A DNA stretch of 41,911 nt from Elusimicrobiales bacterium (GCA_028688475.1 JAQTYB010000009.1:1-41911), one strand, 5' to 3'; counted from the stretch's first letter, positions 15,832 through 24,669 are shown. The notes: generated from the letters alone by a model not told the origin. Program-made: numbers and translations.

Positions 15832-16676
15832 ATTTTTCCCAGCGCGTCGTAATAAAGCGCCGCCGCGCCCAGAATGGCGCTGTTTTCGGTGTCCGAAACT
15901 TCTATTCGTACATTATCGCGCGCGCGCGACCAGGCGAAGGAGCGCAGCGAATCAAGCATCGCTTCCTTGAAAAACGGATACGCCTTGCTGACCGAGCCGC
16001 CCAGTATTATGATTTCCGGGTCCACGGCGTACATTATCATCTTGAGCGCTTCGCCCACGTGCGAGCCAAACTCCGCGAACATTTCAAGCGCGCCGGCATC
16101 GCCCTGCAAAGCCCGCCCGAACGCGGCCTTGCCGGTGGTGTTATGTACATCCCTGAAAAACTGGCCGCTGCAAAAATACTCGTAATTGCGCCCGTTATAA
16201 GGAATCATGCCGAACTCGCCCGCGCCGCAATTCGCGCCGGAATATAACCTGCCGTTGGCTATTATTCCCGCGCCCAGCCCCGTGCCCATCGTCAGGCCGA
16301 CCGCCGAGCCGAAACCGGCGGCTTTGCCGAAATATTTTTCTCCGGCGGCGAAGCAGTTGGCGTCGTTGTTGACGTACGCCGGAACACGGTAGCGCTTTTC
16401 CAGCAGCGCTTTGAGCGGGACTTTTTTCCACGCGGGAATATTCTGCACTTCGTAGACGGTTCCCTCCGCCAGGTCCACCACGCCGGGCACGCCCGCGCCG
16501 ATGCCTTTGACTTCCGGCGACATTACGGCGTCAAGCAGCCGGTACAACTCCTCCAGCACCGCGTCCTGCGCCGCGCCGGCGTTCACGGGAGACGAGGCCG
16601 GTTGAATCACTTTTTTTCCCCGCACGCGCCCGGCGCGGAAATTGGTCCCGCCGAGGTCGGCTCCGATTATTTCCAT
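15828..16676 (-). CDS. ROK family sugar kinase, probable glucokinase
   Basis: 282 residues. It phosphorylates a hexose (probably glucose) with ATP in the cytoplasm. Phosphate-binding GADLGGTNFRAG is at 5-16, the catalytic Asp is Asp105 in VNNDANCFA, and the ROK signature is GTGLGAGIIANGRLYSGANC followed by GAGEFGMIPY. The zinc-binding CxCGxxGC motif of many ROK proteins is absent; instead NGRNYEYFCSGQFF follows, as in a branch of zinc-free ROK glucokinases. It is short for the family but ends with the normal AILGAAALYYDAL helix. It is divergent from the APC permease gene and coupled to the barrel protein. With the GH3 beta-glucosidase nearby it fits use of glucosides. Confidence 0.85.
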   Translation of the reverse strand: MEIIGADLGGTNFRAGRVRGKKVIQPASSPVNAGAAQDAVLEELYRLLDAVMSPEVKGIGAGVPGVVDLAEGTVYEVQNIPAWKKVPLKALLEKRYRVPAYVNNDANCFAAGEKYFGKAAGFGSAVGLTMGTGLGAGIIANGRLYSGANCGAGEFGMIPYNGRNYEYFCSGQFFRDVHNTTGKAAFGRALQGDAGALEMFAEFGSHVGEALKMIMYAVDPEIIILGGSVSKAYPFFKEAMLDSLRSFAWSRARDNVRIEVSDTENSAILGAAALYYDALGKI

Positions 16677-16699
16677 AATTATCAGCCTGCGCCAAAAAA

Positions 16700-16728
16700 T
16701 TTACACCTTGCAGATGAAATGATACCAT
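16700..16728 (+). promoter_or_regulatory. possible promoter for the APC permease, near-leaderless
   Basis: TTTACA (16700-16705) and TACCAT (16723-16728) are 17 bases apart. The ATG at 16736 is only 7 bases after the -10 element, and no ribosome-binding site is visible, so the message might be leaderless. Confidence 0.35.
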
Positions 16729-16735
16729 AGACGCC

Positions 16736-18085
16736 ATGACGACCGAAACGACCGCCGGCGCGCCGCGCCTCAGGCGCACGCTTACGCTTTGGGACCTTAT
16801 CTTATACGGCGTGATAGTCATACAGCCCACCGCGCCGATGTCCGTGTTCGGGGTGCTGAGCGACAGGGGGCACGGTCATGTTGTCACCACCATTCTGCTG
16901 GCGATGGTGGGAATGCTGTTCACCGCCATCAGCTACGGGCGCATGGCGCGCGCCTATCCAAGCGCGGGCTCCGCTTTCACCTACGTCGGGCAGGAGATAA
17001 ACCCCGCGCTGGGCTACATCACCGGCTGGAGCATGGTCATGGATTACATGCTCAACCCGATGATATGCATAATCTGGTGCAGCCAGCAGGCGCATGTCTT
17101 CGCGCCGGGCGTGCCGTACGGCGTATGGGCGGTGTTTTTCGCGCTGGTTTTTACCGGGCTGAATATTCAGGGGGTGAAAACCTCCGCCCGCGTCAACGCC
17201 GGGCTGGCGGCCGGCATGGGCGTAGTCATCACCATATTTTTCGTGACCGCCGCGCGCTATGTTTTCGGCAATCCGCATGACGGCCCGGGGTTTTTCACCC
17301 GGCCCTTTTTCGACCCGCAGCTTTTCAACGCGAAGGCCGTGCTGGGCGGCACTTCGATCGCGGTGCTCACCTATATCGGTTTCGACGGCATTTCAACGCT
17401 GTCTGAGGAAGCCGAAAATCCCCGCCGCAACATACTGCTGGCCACCGTGCTGACCTGCCTTGTAATCGGCCTGCTGTCCGCGCTGGAGGTTTACACCGCG
17501 CAGCTTGTCTGGCCCGCCTCTCAGCCGTTTCCGAATGTGGAGACGGCTTTTGTCTACGCCGCCGGACGCGCGTGGGCGCCGATGTTTGCGATTGTCGGGT
17601 TTACGCTGCTGGTGGCTAATTTCGGCTCCGGCATGGGCGCGCAGCTCGGCGCGGCGCGGCTGCTGTACGGCATGGGCCGCAGCAAGGCGCTGCCGCAGTC
17701 TTTTTTCGGCGTCATAGACCCGGAGCGGCATGTGCCGCGCAATAACGTCATCTTCGTCGGGGCGGTGGCGCTGGCGGGAGCGTTTATCATCAACTTTGGA
17801 TTGGGCGCGGAAATGCTCAACTTCGGCGCGCTAATCGCGTTCATGGGCGTGAACCTCGCGGCTTTCATGCGCTATTACGTCCGCAACAACGAAAAGAAAC
17901 TCGCCAATTTCCTGCCGCCGCTGCTTGGGTTTTCGATTTGCCTGCTGTTATGGCTGAACCTCAGCCGTCCCGCCAAGATTGCAGGCGCAATCTGGATGCT
18001 GGCCGGAATCGCGTTCGGCGCGTGGAAAACCCGCGGTTTCCGCGGCACGCTGATTGATTTTGAACTGCCCCCGGAAGACGCCTGA
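16736..18085 (+). CDS. APC family amino acid/polyamine permease
   Basis: 449 residues, 12 helices. APC superfamily importers move amino acids or polyamines with a cation. Typical segments are LRRTLTLWDLILYGVIVIQPTAPMSVFG (helix 1 with the substrate-site break), AISYGRMARAYPSAGSAFTYVGQ, GYITGWSMVMDYMLNP, IAVLTYIGFDGISTLSEEAENPRRN and GAARLLYGMGRSKALP. The GFDGISTLSEE motif and PSAGSAFTY are strong family marks. The sequence is closer to putrescine/amino-acid importers of the PuuP type, but the substrate is not proven. It is transcribed alone, divergent from glucokinase, and followed by a perfect palindromic terminator. Confidence 0.85.
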   Translation: MTTETTAGAPRLRRTLTLWDLILYGVIVIQPTAPMSVFGVLSDRGHGHVVTTILLAMVGMLFTAISYGRMARAYPSAGSAFTYVGQEINPALGYITGWSMVMDYMLNPMICIIWCSQQAHVFAPGVPYGVWAVFFALVFTGLNIQGVKTSARVNAGLAAGMGVVITIFFVTAARYVFGNPHDGPGFFTRPFFDPQLFNAKAVLGGTSIAVLTYIGFDGISTLSEEAENPRRNILLATVLTCLVIGLLSALEVYTAQLVWPASQPFPNVETAFVYAAGRAWAPMFAIVGFTLLVANFGSGMGAQLGAARLLYGMGRSKALPQSFFGVIDPERHVPRNNVIFVGAVALAGAFIINFGLGAEMLNFGALIAFMGVNLAAFMRYYVRNNEKKLANFLPPLLGFSICLLLWLNLSRPAKIAGAIWMLAGIAFGAWKTRGFRGTLIDFELPPEDA

Positions 18086-18096
18086 CTCTTAGCAAT

Positions 18097-18138
18097 AAAA
18101 AGCAACGCGCTGAACATATGTTCAGCGCGTTGCTTTTT
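18097..18138. terminator. perfect palindromic bidirectional terminator
   Basis: A 42-bp perfect palindrome (21 bases each side, centre ACATATGT) beginning with an A run and ending with a T run. It lies between the convergent APC permease and GH3 genes and should stop both. Confidence 0.85.
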
Positions 18139-18151
18139 CCAGATGCCCCGG

Positions 18152-20662
18152 CTACTTCAGTTCTGCTTTTTCCGTCAACCGGATATCCCGCGATGAGGCT
18201 CCCACGCGCAGTTCATAGCGTTCCGGCACGGCGCGCCAATCGTGGAGTTTTTCGTCGTAGAACGCGAAAGCGTCTTTGGCGAGCTTGAACGAGACGCGCT
18301 TTGTCTCGCCGGGCGCCAGTTCCACGCGGGAGAAACCCTTCAGCTCCTGCTCCGGCCTGTCCGTCTGCGGCGTTTCGTCGTGCACATAGAGTTGCGCGAC
18401 TTCCGCTCCGGCGCGGTCGCCGGTGTTCTTGACATCAACGGAAATTTCCATCTCCGGCGCCGCCGCTGAATCACTGGCGACGGTTTTTCCTATGTTGGAG
18501 TAAGCGAAGTTCGTGTAGGAAAGCCCGTAGCCGAACGGATACTGCGGCTCGACTTTTTTAGAGTCGTAATGCCGGTAGCCCACGAAAATGCCTTCGGCGT
18601 AATTTACGACGTTATCCGTGCCGGGAAAATTCCCGAACGAAGGCGTGTCCTCAATCCGCTTGGGGAATGTAACCGGCAGTTTGCCCGAAGGGTTAACGCG
18701 GCCCAGCAGCACGTCGGCGATGGCGTGCCCCCCCTCCTGTCCGGGATACCAGGCGAACGCTATGGCTTTAACTTTGTCCGCCCAGCGGCTCATAAGCAGG
18801 GGCGAACCCGCCTGCAACACCACGACGGTATTTTTGTTGGCCTTGAGCACTTCGTTCAGCAGCTCTTCCTGACCGTTGGGCAGTTCAAGCGTTTCCCGGT
18901 CTATTCCCTCGCCTTCCATCACGTCCGAAACGCCCAGGAAAACGAGCGCGGCGTCCGCGCTTTTGGCGGCTTCGACGGCTTTCGGTATTTCGCCCAAAAC
19001 CGAATCCGCAAGCGCGAGTTGTACGAACGCGCCGCCCGCGCGCTGGAAAAACTCCAGCCGGATATCATAAGGATGGTCCGCTTTGAGACTTAGTACTCGT
19101 GAATGGATTACCGGCGCGTGGTCGGACCAGTCGTCAATTACTAGCTTTCCGTCAATCCAGAGCCTTGCACCGTCGTCGGTGCGGGTGGCTATGTTATAGT
19201 TGCCGTCTTTTGGCACGCGCAGCGCGCCGGTCCAGCGCATGGAAAAATTCTCCGGACCGAGCCCGTCGGCTGGTTTTGCGCCGCCGCTCCACTTATGGAA
19301 CGGCTCCGGTTCGACGCGGGACAGCACGGGCTTGCCCTCGAGTTCCGTGCCGTTAAAATACTCCGCGAACAGGCCGGGGCCGGCGCCTTTGTCCGGCGGC
19401 GGCGACAACCAGGCGGAATCAATGGTGGTAGCATCTCCGGATATTTTGACGCCGCGCGCATAGCGGATTTCCAGTTCCTTGCCGGCGCGGTTGCGCAATC
19501 CCTCAAGCGCGCTGACTGCGTAAAAAGGCGAGACTTTTGAGCTGCCTGCCCCGCCGGTGCGTGCCTCGGCGGCGTTGGGCCCGATTACGGCCACGGTTTT
19601 GATTCGGCTGGTATCGAGCGGCAGTATGCCGTCGTTTTTTAGCAGGACGATGCCCTCCTGCGCCATGCGCAGCGCGAGCGCCTGATGCTCCGGACTGTTG
19701 ACGGCGGACAGCGGCGGCCTGTCGGCGTCCCTGCGCTCGAATATTCCCGCGGTGAACATGACGCGCAGTATCCGGCGGACTTTGTCGTCAATGACCTCCT
19801 GCGAAACCTTGCCTTCCCTGACCGCCTGCTGGAGTTTTCCCCCGCCGAAAAACTCGCCGGAAGGCATTTCAACGTCGAGCCCGCCGTTGGCGGCTTCCAC
19901 GGTGGAATGCACGGCACCCCAATCCGAGACGACAAAACCTTTGAATCCCCAAAGGTTTTTAAGCACCTGGTTTTGCAGGTAATCGTTTTCGGAGGCATGA
20001 TGGCCGTTGATTTTGTTGTAGGCGGACATCACCGTCCACGTTCCCGCGCGCACAGCGGCGAGGAAGGCGGGAAGATATATCTCGTGCATGGTCCGCTCGC
20101 CGGCGCGGGCGTCCACCGTCATGCGGCGGGCCTCCTGATTGTTAAGCGCGAAATGCTTGGTGCTGGCCAGCACTTTTTTGCCCTGCAAGGCCGTCACATA
20201 GGATTCCGCCATGCGGGCGGACAGATACGGGTCTTCGCCGAAACTCTCGAAATTGCGTCCGCCGAGCGGGCTGCGGGCGATGTTGACGCAGGGGCCCAGC
20301 AGCATGTCGTGGCCCTGCGCGAGAGTTTCAGTTCCCATCGCGGCGGCCAGCTTGCCCATGAGCGCGGTATCGAAGCTCGCGCCGCTCAGAATGCCGGACG
20401 GGAACGCGGTGTTTTTTCTGTCGTCGCGAACTCCCAGCGGGCCGTCGGTCATGTGCAGCGGCGGCGTGCCCAGGCGCGCGTTGGGGCGGATGTCCATGTC
20501 GTTTACGCCGCTTATCATGTCTATCTTTTCGTCAAGCGTCATGCGGCCCAGCAGGTCCGTAACGCGCGCTTCCACCGGCGCGGAGGGGTCTTTGTAAACC
20601 GGTTCCGAGGCGAAAACGGCGGAGGGCAGTGCTATCAGCAAAGTTAGAATCAGTCGTTTCAT
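18152..20662 (-). CDS. bglX: GH3 beta-glucosidase with PA14 domain
   Basis: 836 residues from the ATG at 20662; the TTG further up lies inside the ribosome-binding site (TTGAGGA). Signal peptide MKRLILTLLIALPSAVFA. The GH3 N-terminal barrel includes HMTDGPLGVR, ESFGEDPYL, KHFALNNQE and the nucleophile Asp247 in GFVVSDWGAVHS. The second GH3 domain contains VVLQAGSPLLMSRWADKVKAIAFAWYPGQEGG. A PA14 domain is inserted at about 410-560 (GLFAEYFNGTELEG to LEFFQRAGG), as in KlBgl1-type enzymes, where it shapes the active site for short glucans. VMEGEGIDRETLELP carries the probable general acid. A Fn3-like domain closes the protein. It releases glucose from beta-glucosides in the periplasm or outside. 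The symbol reflects family, not proven orthology. Confidence 0.88.
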   Translation of the reverse strand: MKRLILTLLIALPSAVFASEPVYKDPSAPVEARVTDLLGRMTLDEKIDMISGVNDMDIRPNARLGTPPLHMTDGPLGVRDDRKNTAFPSGILSGASFDTALMGKLAAAMGTETLAQGHDMLLGPCVNIARSPLGGRNFESFGEDPYLSARMAESYVTALQGKKVLASTKHFALNNQEARRMTVDARAGERTMHEIYLPAFLAAVRAGTWTVMSAYNKINGHHASENDYLQNQVLKNLWGFKGFVVSDWGAVHSTVEAANGGLDVEMPSGEFFGGGKLQQAVREGKVSQEVIDDKVRRILRVMFTAGIFERRDADRPPLSAVNSPEHQALALRMAQEGIVLLKNDGILPLDTSRIKTVAVIGPNAAEARTGGAGSSKVSPFYAVSALEGLRNRAGKELEIRYARGVKISGDATTIDSAWLSPPPDKGAGPGLFAEYFNGTELEGKPVLSRVEPEPFHKWSGGAKPADGLGPENFSMRWTGALRVPKDGNYNIATRTDDGARLWIDGKLVIDDWSDHAPVIHSRVLSLKADHPYDIRLEFFQRAGGAFVQLALADSVLGEIPKAVEAAKSADAALVFLGVSDVMEGEGIDRETLELPNGQEELLNEVLKANKNTVVVLQAGSPLLMSRWADKVKAIAFAWYPGQEGGHAIADVLLGRVNPSGKLPVTFPKRIEDTPSFGNFPGTDNVVNYAEGIFVGYRHYDSKKVEPQYPFGYGLSYTNFAYSNIGKTVASDSAAAPEMEISVDVKNTGDRAGAEVAQLYVHDETPQTDRPEQELKGFSRVELAPGETKRVSFKLAKDAFAFYDEKLHDWRAVPERYELRVGASSRDIRLTEKAELK

Positions 20663-20674
20663 CTGTATCCTCAA

Positions 20675-20921
20675 GCGATTAGTATGCGAGCGGGCCGCAG
20701 CCGACAGGCGCGACCACCGTAATTGTAGAACTAAAGGCGCGGAGTGTAAAGTTCACGATTTCCCTTTGTTGCAAGAGTGATTTTTGCTCAAGGGCCTTTG
20801 GACCTAATTGAGAGGGACCATTGGGCCTATTTCAAATTGGTACCAACGGTTCATGCGGGAAGTATGGGAAACCGCTAGAATATCCGCATAAGGCTGTCCA
20901 AAATCCCGAGGAGGAGCGATT
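20675..20921. other. divergent intergenic region, GH3 gene and DUF4105 array
   Basis: It holds the GH3 promoter (20722-20750, minus strand). Nearby are a 10-bp palindrome TTGGTACCAA (20837-20846) and two GC-rich imperfect repeats, GGGCCTTTGGACC (20792-20804) and GGGACCATTGGGCC (20814-20827). A GAGGAGG-like site precedes the ATG at 20922. TAGAAT near 20874 could be a -10 for the array, but no good -35 goes with it. Confidence 0.4.
20722..20750 (-). promoter_or_regulatory. sigma70-type promoter for the GH3 gene
   Basis: On the minus strand TTTACA (20750-20745) and TACAAT (20727-20722) are separated by 17 bases; each is 5 of 6 to consensus. The start codon at 20662 is about 60 bases downstream. 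Confidence 0.6.
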
Positions 20922-21815
20922 ATGAAGATGGCGGTGAAGTTGCTGCTGGCGGCGGCGCTCGTCGCGCCCGCGTGGAGTGCGCAATCCCAGGCAGAAGGTC
21001 TTGACGCTTTTGAGGCGGCTCGTAATAAAGGAAGCCTGGTTCCAGATAACGGAATCGTGGTTCCCGCCGCGAAAAGCGCTCCGGCCCGCGCGGCCACAGG
21101 TGTTGCGTCCGTCGGCAAACCGGCAAGCTATATTCGCCGCGCCAAACTCCTGTCCGACGGGCGGGTAGCGAACATCCGTCTCAGCAGCAAAGGCAAGGAT
21201 GATTACAACTGGGGCGCCCTCCGCATTGACCCGGCAAAGGTTTCCCGTGCATTTTGGGGAACCAATGAGGGTGTATTGGGGAACATAGTGGGAGCCAACG
21301 GAGATGCCGTGGGCCACGCCTTTGTGGCTTTCGAGTTCGAGAAAGGCGGACTCAGCGCGGGACGCTACCTCGTGGTCAGCGTGGAACCGGTTGTGAATGG
21401 CGGCGAGGATTACGTCGGCATGGACAGCGACCACGAGATAGTCTGGCTGCTGTCTTCGCTGGAGAGCTATCTGAAGCTCACCGTGGACAAGGAGGGAATA
21501 GACGTGCATCTGGAGCCCTTCTCGGGCGAAGCGGTGGACAAGCAAGGCCTTGAGCTGATGGTCAGGGAAGCAATCAAGCAAGCTGTCGCCGACCGCAACG
21601 GGGAGCGCTTTCAGGTTTTCACGAACAACTGCGTCATGAACGCGTTCAAGGTGGTGGACGCCGGCCTGCGTCCGGAACAGAGGCTGCCTCCTCCCCATGA
21701 GTTCATGTCGCCCAGACGCTCGAGCCTTATGCTCGCTGCCTGGGGTCTGCTGGACGAGGGTTATGACTGCACGTCCTCCAATCCCGGTTGCGGCCTTGTC
21801 AGGGGGCCGAAATAG
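20922..21815 (+). CDS. secreted DUF4105/Lnb-N-like protein, paralogue 1
   Basis: 297 residues with signal peptide (about 1-24, ending WSAQSQA). First of four tandem paralogues. The conserved core runs from FWG (112) through GHAF (His132), SVE, a WLLSSLESYLKL helix and FTNNC (Cys237) to a Gly-rich end (NPGCGLV). The order GHxF ... SVE ... GE ... P(L/F) ... NNC(TT)N resembles the DUF4105 / Lnb N-terminal periplasmic domain, in which a His and a Cys are thought to be catalytic. Here the NCTTN motif has become NCVMN, but the Cys remains. It is most like paralogue 2 (same 105-residue His-Cys spacing). An enzyme acting on cell-envelope lipids or peptides is possible; this is inference. Confidence 0.65.
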   Translation: MKMAVKLLLAAALVAPAWSAQSQAEGLDAFEAARNKGSLVPDNGIVVPAAKSAPARAATGVASVGKPASYIRRAKLLSDGRVANIRLSSKGKDDYNWGALRIDPAKVSRAFWGTNEGVLGNIVGANGDAVGHAFVAFEFEKGGLSAGRYLVVSVEPVVNGGEDYVGMDSDHEIVWLLSSLESYLKLTVDKEGIDVHLEPFSGEAVDKQGLELMVREAIKQAVADRNGERFQVFTNNCVMNAFKVVDAGLRPEQRLPPPHEFMSPRRSSLMLAAWGLLDEGYDCTSSNPGCGLVRGPK

Positions 21816-21883
21816 TTCGTACGGGCATTGGCAATTTGCTAAAACATACTTGGTAAAACAGCGCTCCGAACAAGGAGGCAGCG

Positions 21884-22789
21884 ATGAGAATGGTAGCGAA
21901 AGCGTTATTGGCGGCTTTGCTGTTTGCACCGGAATGTTGCGCGCAGTGGCAGGCGGCGGATTCCAATATCGTCCTTAAAGTCATAAGCAACGGCGTAGTC
22001 CAGACGTTTCCCTATATCCCGAGCGAGGGCGAATCTGGAGCGAGGGGTCTAAAAAGCGGTGGGGTTCCTGATGTTGCCAACAAGGCGTTTGCATGGCCAT
22101 GGTTTGACTCAGACGGCAAAAAAGTCGTAAAACTGGAACCGGCGGGATACATTCGCGTGGCGAGGCGTTTGCCGGACGGACGCATATCCGGCATCCGCAT
22201 GAGCAGCAAAGCCGATGGCGGTTATGAGTGGGCTGCCGCGTATGTTGACCCTGATAAGATAGAGCGGGTTTACTGGGGCGAACATCGCGCCGGCACGGGC
22301 CATGTTTTCGTGGTTCTCGAATTCGCCCCCGGCGGTTACAGCGGAGGGCGGTATCTGCTCATCAGCGTTGAAAGCATGCTGATGAAAGGCGAGAGCCTGG
22401 CGGCCCTTCTCCGGTACAACCACCCGATAGTGTGGATACTATCGTCGCTGGAAAATTATCTGAAACTGGCCGTTGAAAGGGATCAAATCACGACGCGCAT
22501 CTGGCCGTTCTCCCCGAATATCGGCAAACCGGCGCTTGTGCTTATGGCGAAAGAGGCTATTAAACAGTCTCTCGTCCGCCGCGACGGAGAGCTTTTCAGC
22601 GTTTTATATAACAATTGCACCACCAACGCGTTGGCCATAGTCAACGCGGGTCTGGGGCCGGACCAGAAAGTTGTCACAGAAGCCCCCAAATGGGCGACTA
22701 AGATGCTGTTCAGTAAAGGCCTGCTGGCGAACAACGGTTACACGTTCTCGCCCGATAATCCCGGCGGCGGACTCGTTGAACTGAAGTAG
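21884..22789 (+). CDS. secreted DUF4105/Lnb-N-like protein, paralogue 2
   Basis: 301 residues, signal peptide to about residue 20 (APECCAQ, so a lipoprotein-type Cys is near the cleavage site but without a clear lipobox). The core is VYWG, GHVF (His140), GGYSGGRYLLISVES, GES, WILSSLENYLKL and LYNNCTTNAL (Cys245), followed by SPDNPGGGLVELK. This copy keeps the full NNCTTN motif of the DUF4105 family. It shares with paralogue 1 the GYIR...LPDGRI...IRMSSK region ahead of the core. It starts 68 bases after paralogue 1 with an AAGGAGG site. The promoter of paralogue 3 lies in its last codons. Confidence 0.7.
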   Translation: MRMVAKALLAALLFAPECCAQWQAADSNIVLKVISNGVVQTFPYIPSEGESGARGLKSGGVPDVANKAFAWPWFDSDGKKVVKLEPAGYIRVARRLPDGRISGIRMSSKADGGYEWAAAYVDPDKIERVYWGEHRAGTGHVFVVLEFAPGGYSGGRYLLISVESMLMKGESLAALLRYNHPIVWILSSLENYLKLAVERDQITTRIWPFSPNIGKPALVLMAKEAIKQSLVRRDGELFSVLYNNCTTNALAIVNAGLGPDQKVVTEAPKWATKMLFSKGLLANNGYTFSPDNPGGGLVELK

Positions 22790-22803
22790 GGTGCAGCTAT
22801 AAT
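22776..22803 (+). promoter_or_regulatory. internal promoter for paralogue 3
   Basis: TTGAAC (22776-22781) and TATAAT (22798-22803) are 16 bases apart, spanning the end of paralogue 2; the ATG at 22828 follows with an AAGGAG site. Paralogues 3 and 4 may thus be expressed apart from 1 and 2. Confidence 0.55.
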
Positions 22804-22827
22804 GTCACTAAATCAAGGAGAAAAGCG

Positions 22828-23742
22828 ATGAATCTCATGATTAAACTGATTGCGCTGGCGGCGCTGCTTGCGCCGGCGCGCGGGGCGTGGAGTGCGCCGT
22901 TGGACCTAAAGGCTATCAGCACCGCCGGACAAGCCGTGCCGAAGGCAGTTCCTCAGGCCAGCAAAGCCAAGAGCGGCTCCGTCCTCAGCGAAATTATTGG
23001 AGTAGACAGCAAAAGCGGCTCTTTTCTCAGGGTTGGCGACAAAGAGGCCGACAGGCGTCCGCCCAGGCTCCTTTCCGTCACGCCGGAGGGCGCCAGCGTG
23101 GTGTCCAACGTGAAGTGGGGCTATGGCGCGAAAGACAAACCTTTGTGGGATAAAACCGCCATAAATCCCAATATGCTCGAGGAGGTTTACTGGGGCAGGG
23201 ACGTTGACAAGGACGGCGGCGCGGGCCATGCTTTTATGGTTTTCAGGTTCAAGCCGGGCGGGCTGGTCAGTTCGCGCAAGGGCGCGACCAGGAGCAACAG
23301 CCTCGTGCTCAGCGTGGAGGCCAGGCTCAATGAAGGCGAGGCCTGGTCCGCTGTGCCCGGCGCTTTGGGCGCTTACAAGATAATCTGGATGCTCTACAGC
23401 ATGGAAACCTACATAGAAGACACCTACCCGGGCGAAGTGGCTTCAGTGGACATCCACCCGCTGACCGTTTCGCTGGACCAGAAAAAGGGAATGCTGAAGA
23501 CCGCGCTTGAAACAGCGGTGAAGGAGCGGGACGACGAGTACTACAACACCGTATACAACAACTGCACCACATGCCCGTTGTGGGTGATTAATTCGCAACT
23601 GGGCCCGCTGCAGGGCGTGCTTGCCGTCAAGCCAACCACCGCCACCAAGCTTCTTATCGCCAGAGGGTTGATTCCGGCCAAACCGGTGCGTTTTACCGCG
23701 AACAATCTCAGCGGCGGCGGATTCATAAAGCCGCACAACTGA
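22828..23742 (+). CDS. secreted DUF4105/Lnb-N-like protein, paralogue 3
   Basis: 304 residues, signal peptide ending near GAWSA (22). This copy matches the DUF4105 pattern best: VYWG, GHAF (His134), LVLSVEARLNEGEAWS, GAYKIIW, DIHPL, DEYYNTVYNNCTTC (Cys246). The end is NNLSGGGFIKPHN. His-Cys spacing is 112, as in paralogue 4, and the two share a KGATRSNSLVLSVE / PGAYRSDYLVLSVE insertion absent from paralogues 1 and 2. An own promoter precedes it and a GC-rich hairpin follows. Likely acts in the periplasm; function unproven. Confidence 0.72.
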   Translation: MNLMIKLIALAALLAPARGAWSAPLDLKAISTAGQAVPKAVPQASKAKSGSVLSEIIGVDSKSGSFLRVGDKEADRRPPRLLSVTPEGASVVSNVKWGYGAKDKPLWDKTAINPNMLEEVYWGRDVDKDGGAGHAFMVFRFKPGGLVSSRKGATRSNSLVLSVEARLNEGEAWSAVPGALGAYKIIWMLYSMETYIEDTYPGEVASVDIHPLTVSLDQKKGMLKTALETAVKERDDEYYNTVYNNCTTCPLWVINSQLGPLQGVLAVKPTTATKLLIARGLIPAKPVRFTANNLSGGGFIKPHN

Positions 23743-23757
23743 CAATTCGGTTTGAAT

Positions 23758-23781
23758 CCCCCGGCGGTTTTGCGCCGGGGG
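23758..23781 (+). terminator. GC-rich hairpin between paralogues 3 and 4
   Basis: CCCCCGGCG (23758-23766) pairs with CGCCGGGGG (23773-23781), 9 bp, with a T-rich loop but no T run after it. It may be a weak terminator or attenuator. Confidence 0.4.
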
Positions 23782-23832
23782 CGCGATAAAGACAAAGTTT
23801 TGCGCCATAATGCTGTTTCAGGAGGGTTTCAT

Positions 23833-24669
23833 ATGAAGAGTTCCACAAAGCTGTTATTCGCCGCCGCGCTTCTCATGCCTCCATCCGCAGGATGGAGCAA
23901 GGGTCTTGACGAACTTAAAAAAATGCAGCCTCCCGGCGCCATTGCGGCGCCGGCGGCTCCCCAAACCCCGAACCCCGATGCCGAAGTTTACAAGGATTAT
24001 ATCGGGCAGGCGGGGCTTGTTTCAGAATCCGGAAACGCATGGAAAATAGGCAACGTCCGCTGGAGCCGGGGCGCCGACGGAAAATATGACTGGGATACCG
24101 CGCTGATAAAGCCCGGCATGGTGGAGCAGGTTTACTGGGGGCAGACTTTGAGTGGTTTCGGACACGCTTTCCTGGTTTTCAAGCTCAAGCCGGGCGGGTT
24201 CAAAAGTTTACGCCCCGGCGCATACCGGAGCGACTATCTTGTCCTCAGCGTGGAATCCAAGTTGAGGAAAGACCAGTCGTGGAACCCCGTGGTCGGCGCT
24301 TTCGGCGTGTTCAAAATAGTCTGGATACTCTCCACGCTGGAAAGTTTCGTCGAGGATAACGTGCGCGTGAACGGAACTCCCACGGACATCTATCCGCTGC
24401 TGCTGTCCGCTTCCGCCCGGCGCAAAATGACGGACGTGGCGCTGCGCCTGTCGGTGAAGGATCGCAGCGGCGAGGTTTTCAACACATTCACCAACAACTG
24501 CGGCATCAACGCGTTGTCCGTCGTAAATTCGGCGTTGAGTGAGGAACAGGCCGTGCACGCGGTGCTGCCGTCATCGGCGACCGAGAAGTTCATCAGCAGG
24601 AAACTGGTGGGACAGCCGGTGCATTTCACGCGCGAAAATCCGGGCGGCGGCATTATCGCGCCGCGATGA
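23833..24669 (+). CDS. secreted DUF4105/Lnb-N-like protein, paralogue 4
   Basis: 278 residues from the ATG at 23833, preceded by AGGAGG; an in-frame extension to 23752 would run through the hairpin and lacks a signal peptide at its start. Signal peptide MKSSTKLLFAAALLMPPSAG. Core: VYWG, GHAF (His111), YLVLSVES, FKIVWILSTLESF, DIYPL, EVFNTFTNNCGIN (Cys223) and ENPGGGIIAPR. The Cys is kept although NCTTN has become NCGIN. Its stop overlaps the ATG of the GIY-YIG gene (ATGA). Confidence 0.7.
   Translation: MKSSTKLLFAAALLMPPSAGWSKGLDELKKMQPPGAIAAPAAPQTPNPDAEVYKDYIGQAGLVSESGNAWKIGNVRWSRGADGKYDWDTALIKPGMVEQVYWGQTLSGFGHAFLVFKLKPGGFKSLRPGAYRSDYLVLSVESKLRKDQSWNPVVGAFGVFKIVWILSTLESFVEDNVRVNGTPTDIYPLLLSASARRKMTDVALRLSVKDRSGEVFNTFTNNCGINALSVVNSALSEEQAVHAVLPSSATEKFISRKLVGQPVHFTRENPGGGIIAPR

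Noticed and set aside
20792-20827. GGGCC-N3/4-GG(N)CC words near promoters (also 37075-37088) as a shared operator
   Set aside because: Only three imperfect cases in a GC-rich window, at differing positions relative to the promoters; too weak to claim.
20832-21929. A 365-codon minus-strand frame opposite DUF4105 paralogue 1
   Set aside because: The plus-strand product has a signal peptide, ribosome-binding site and paralogues; the minus frame has none of these.
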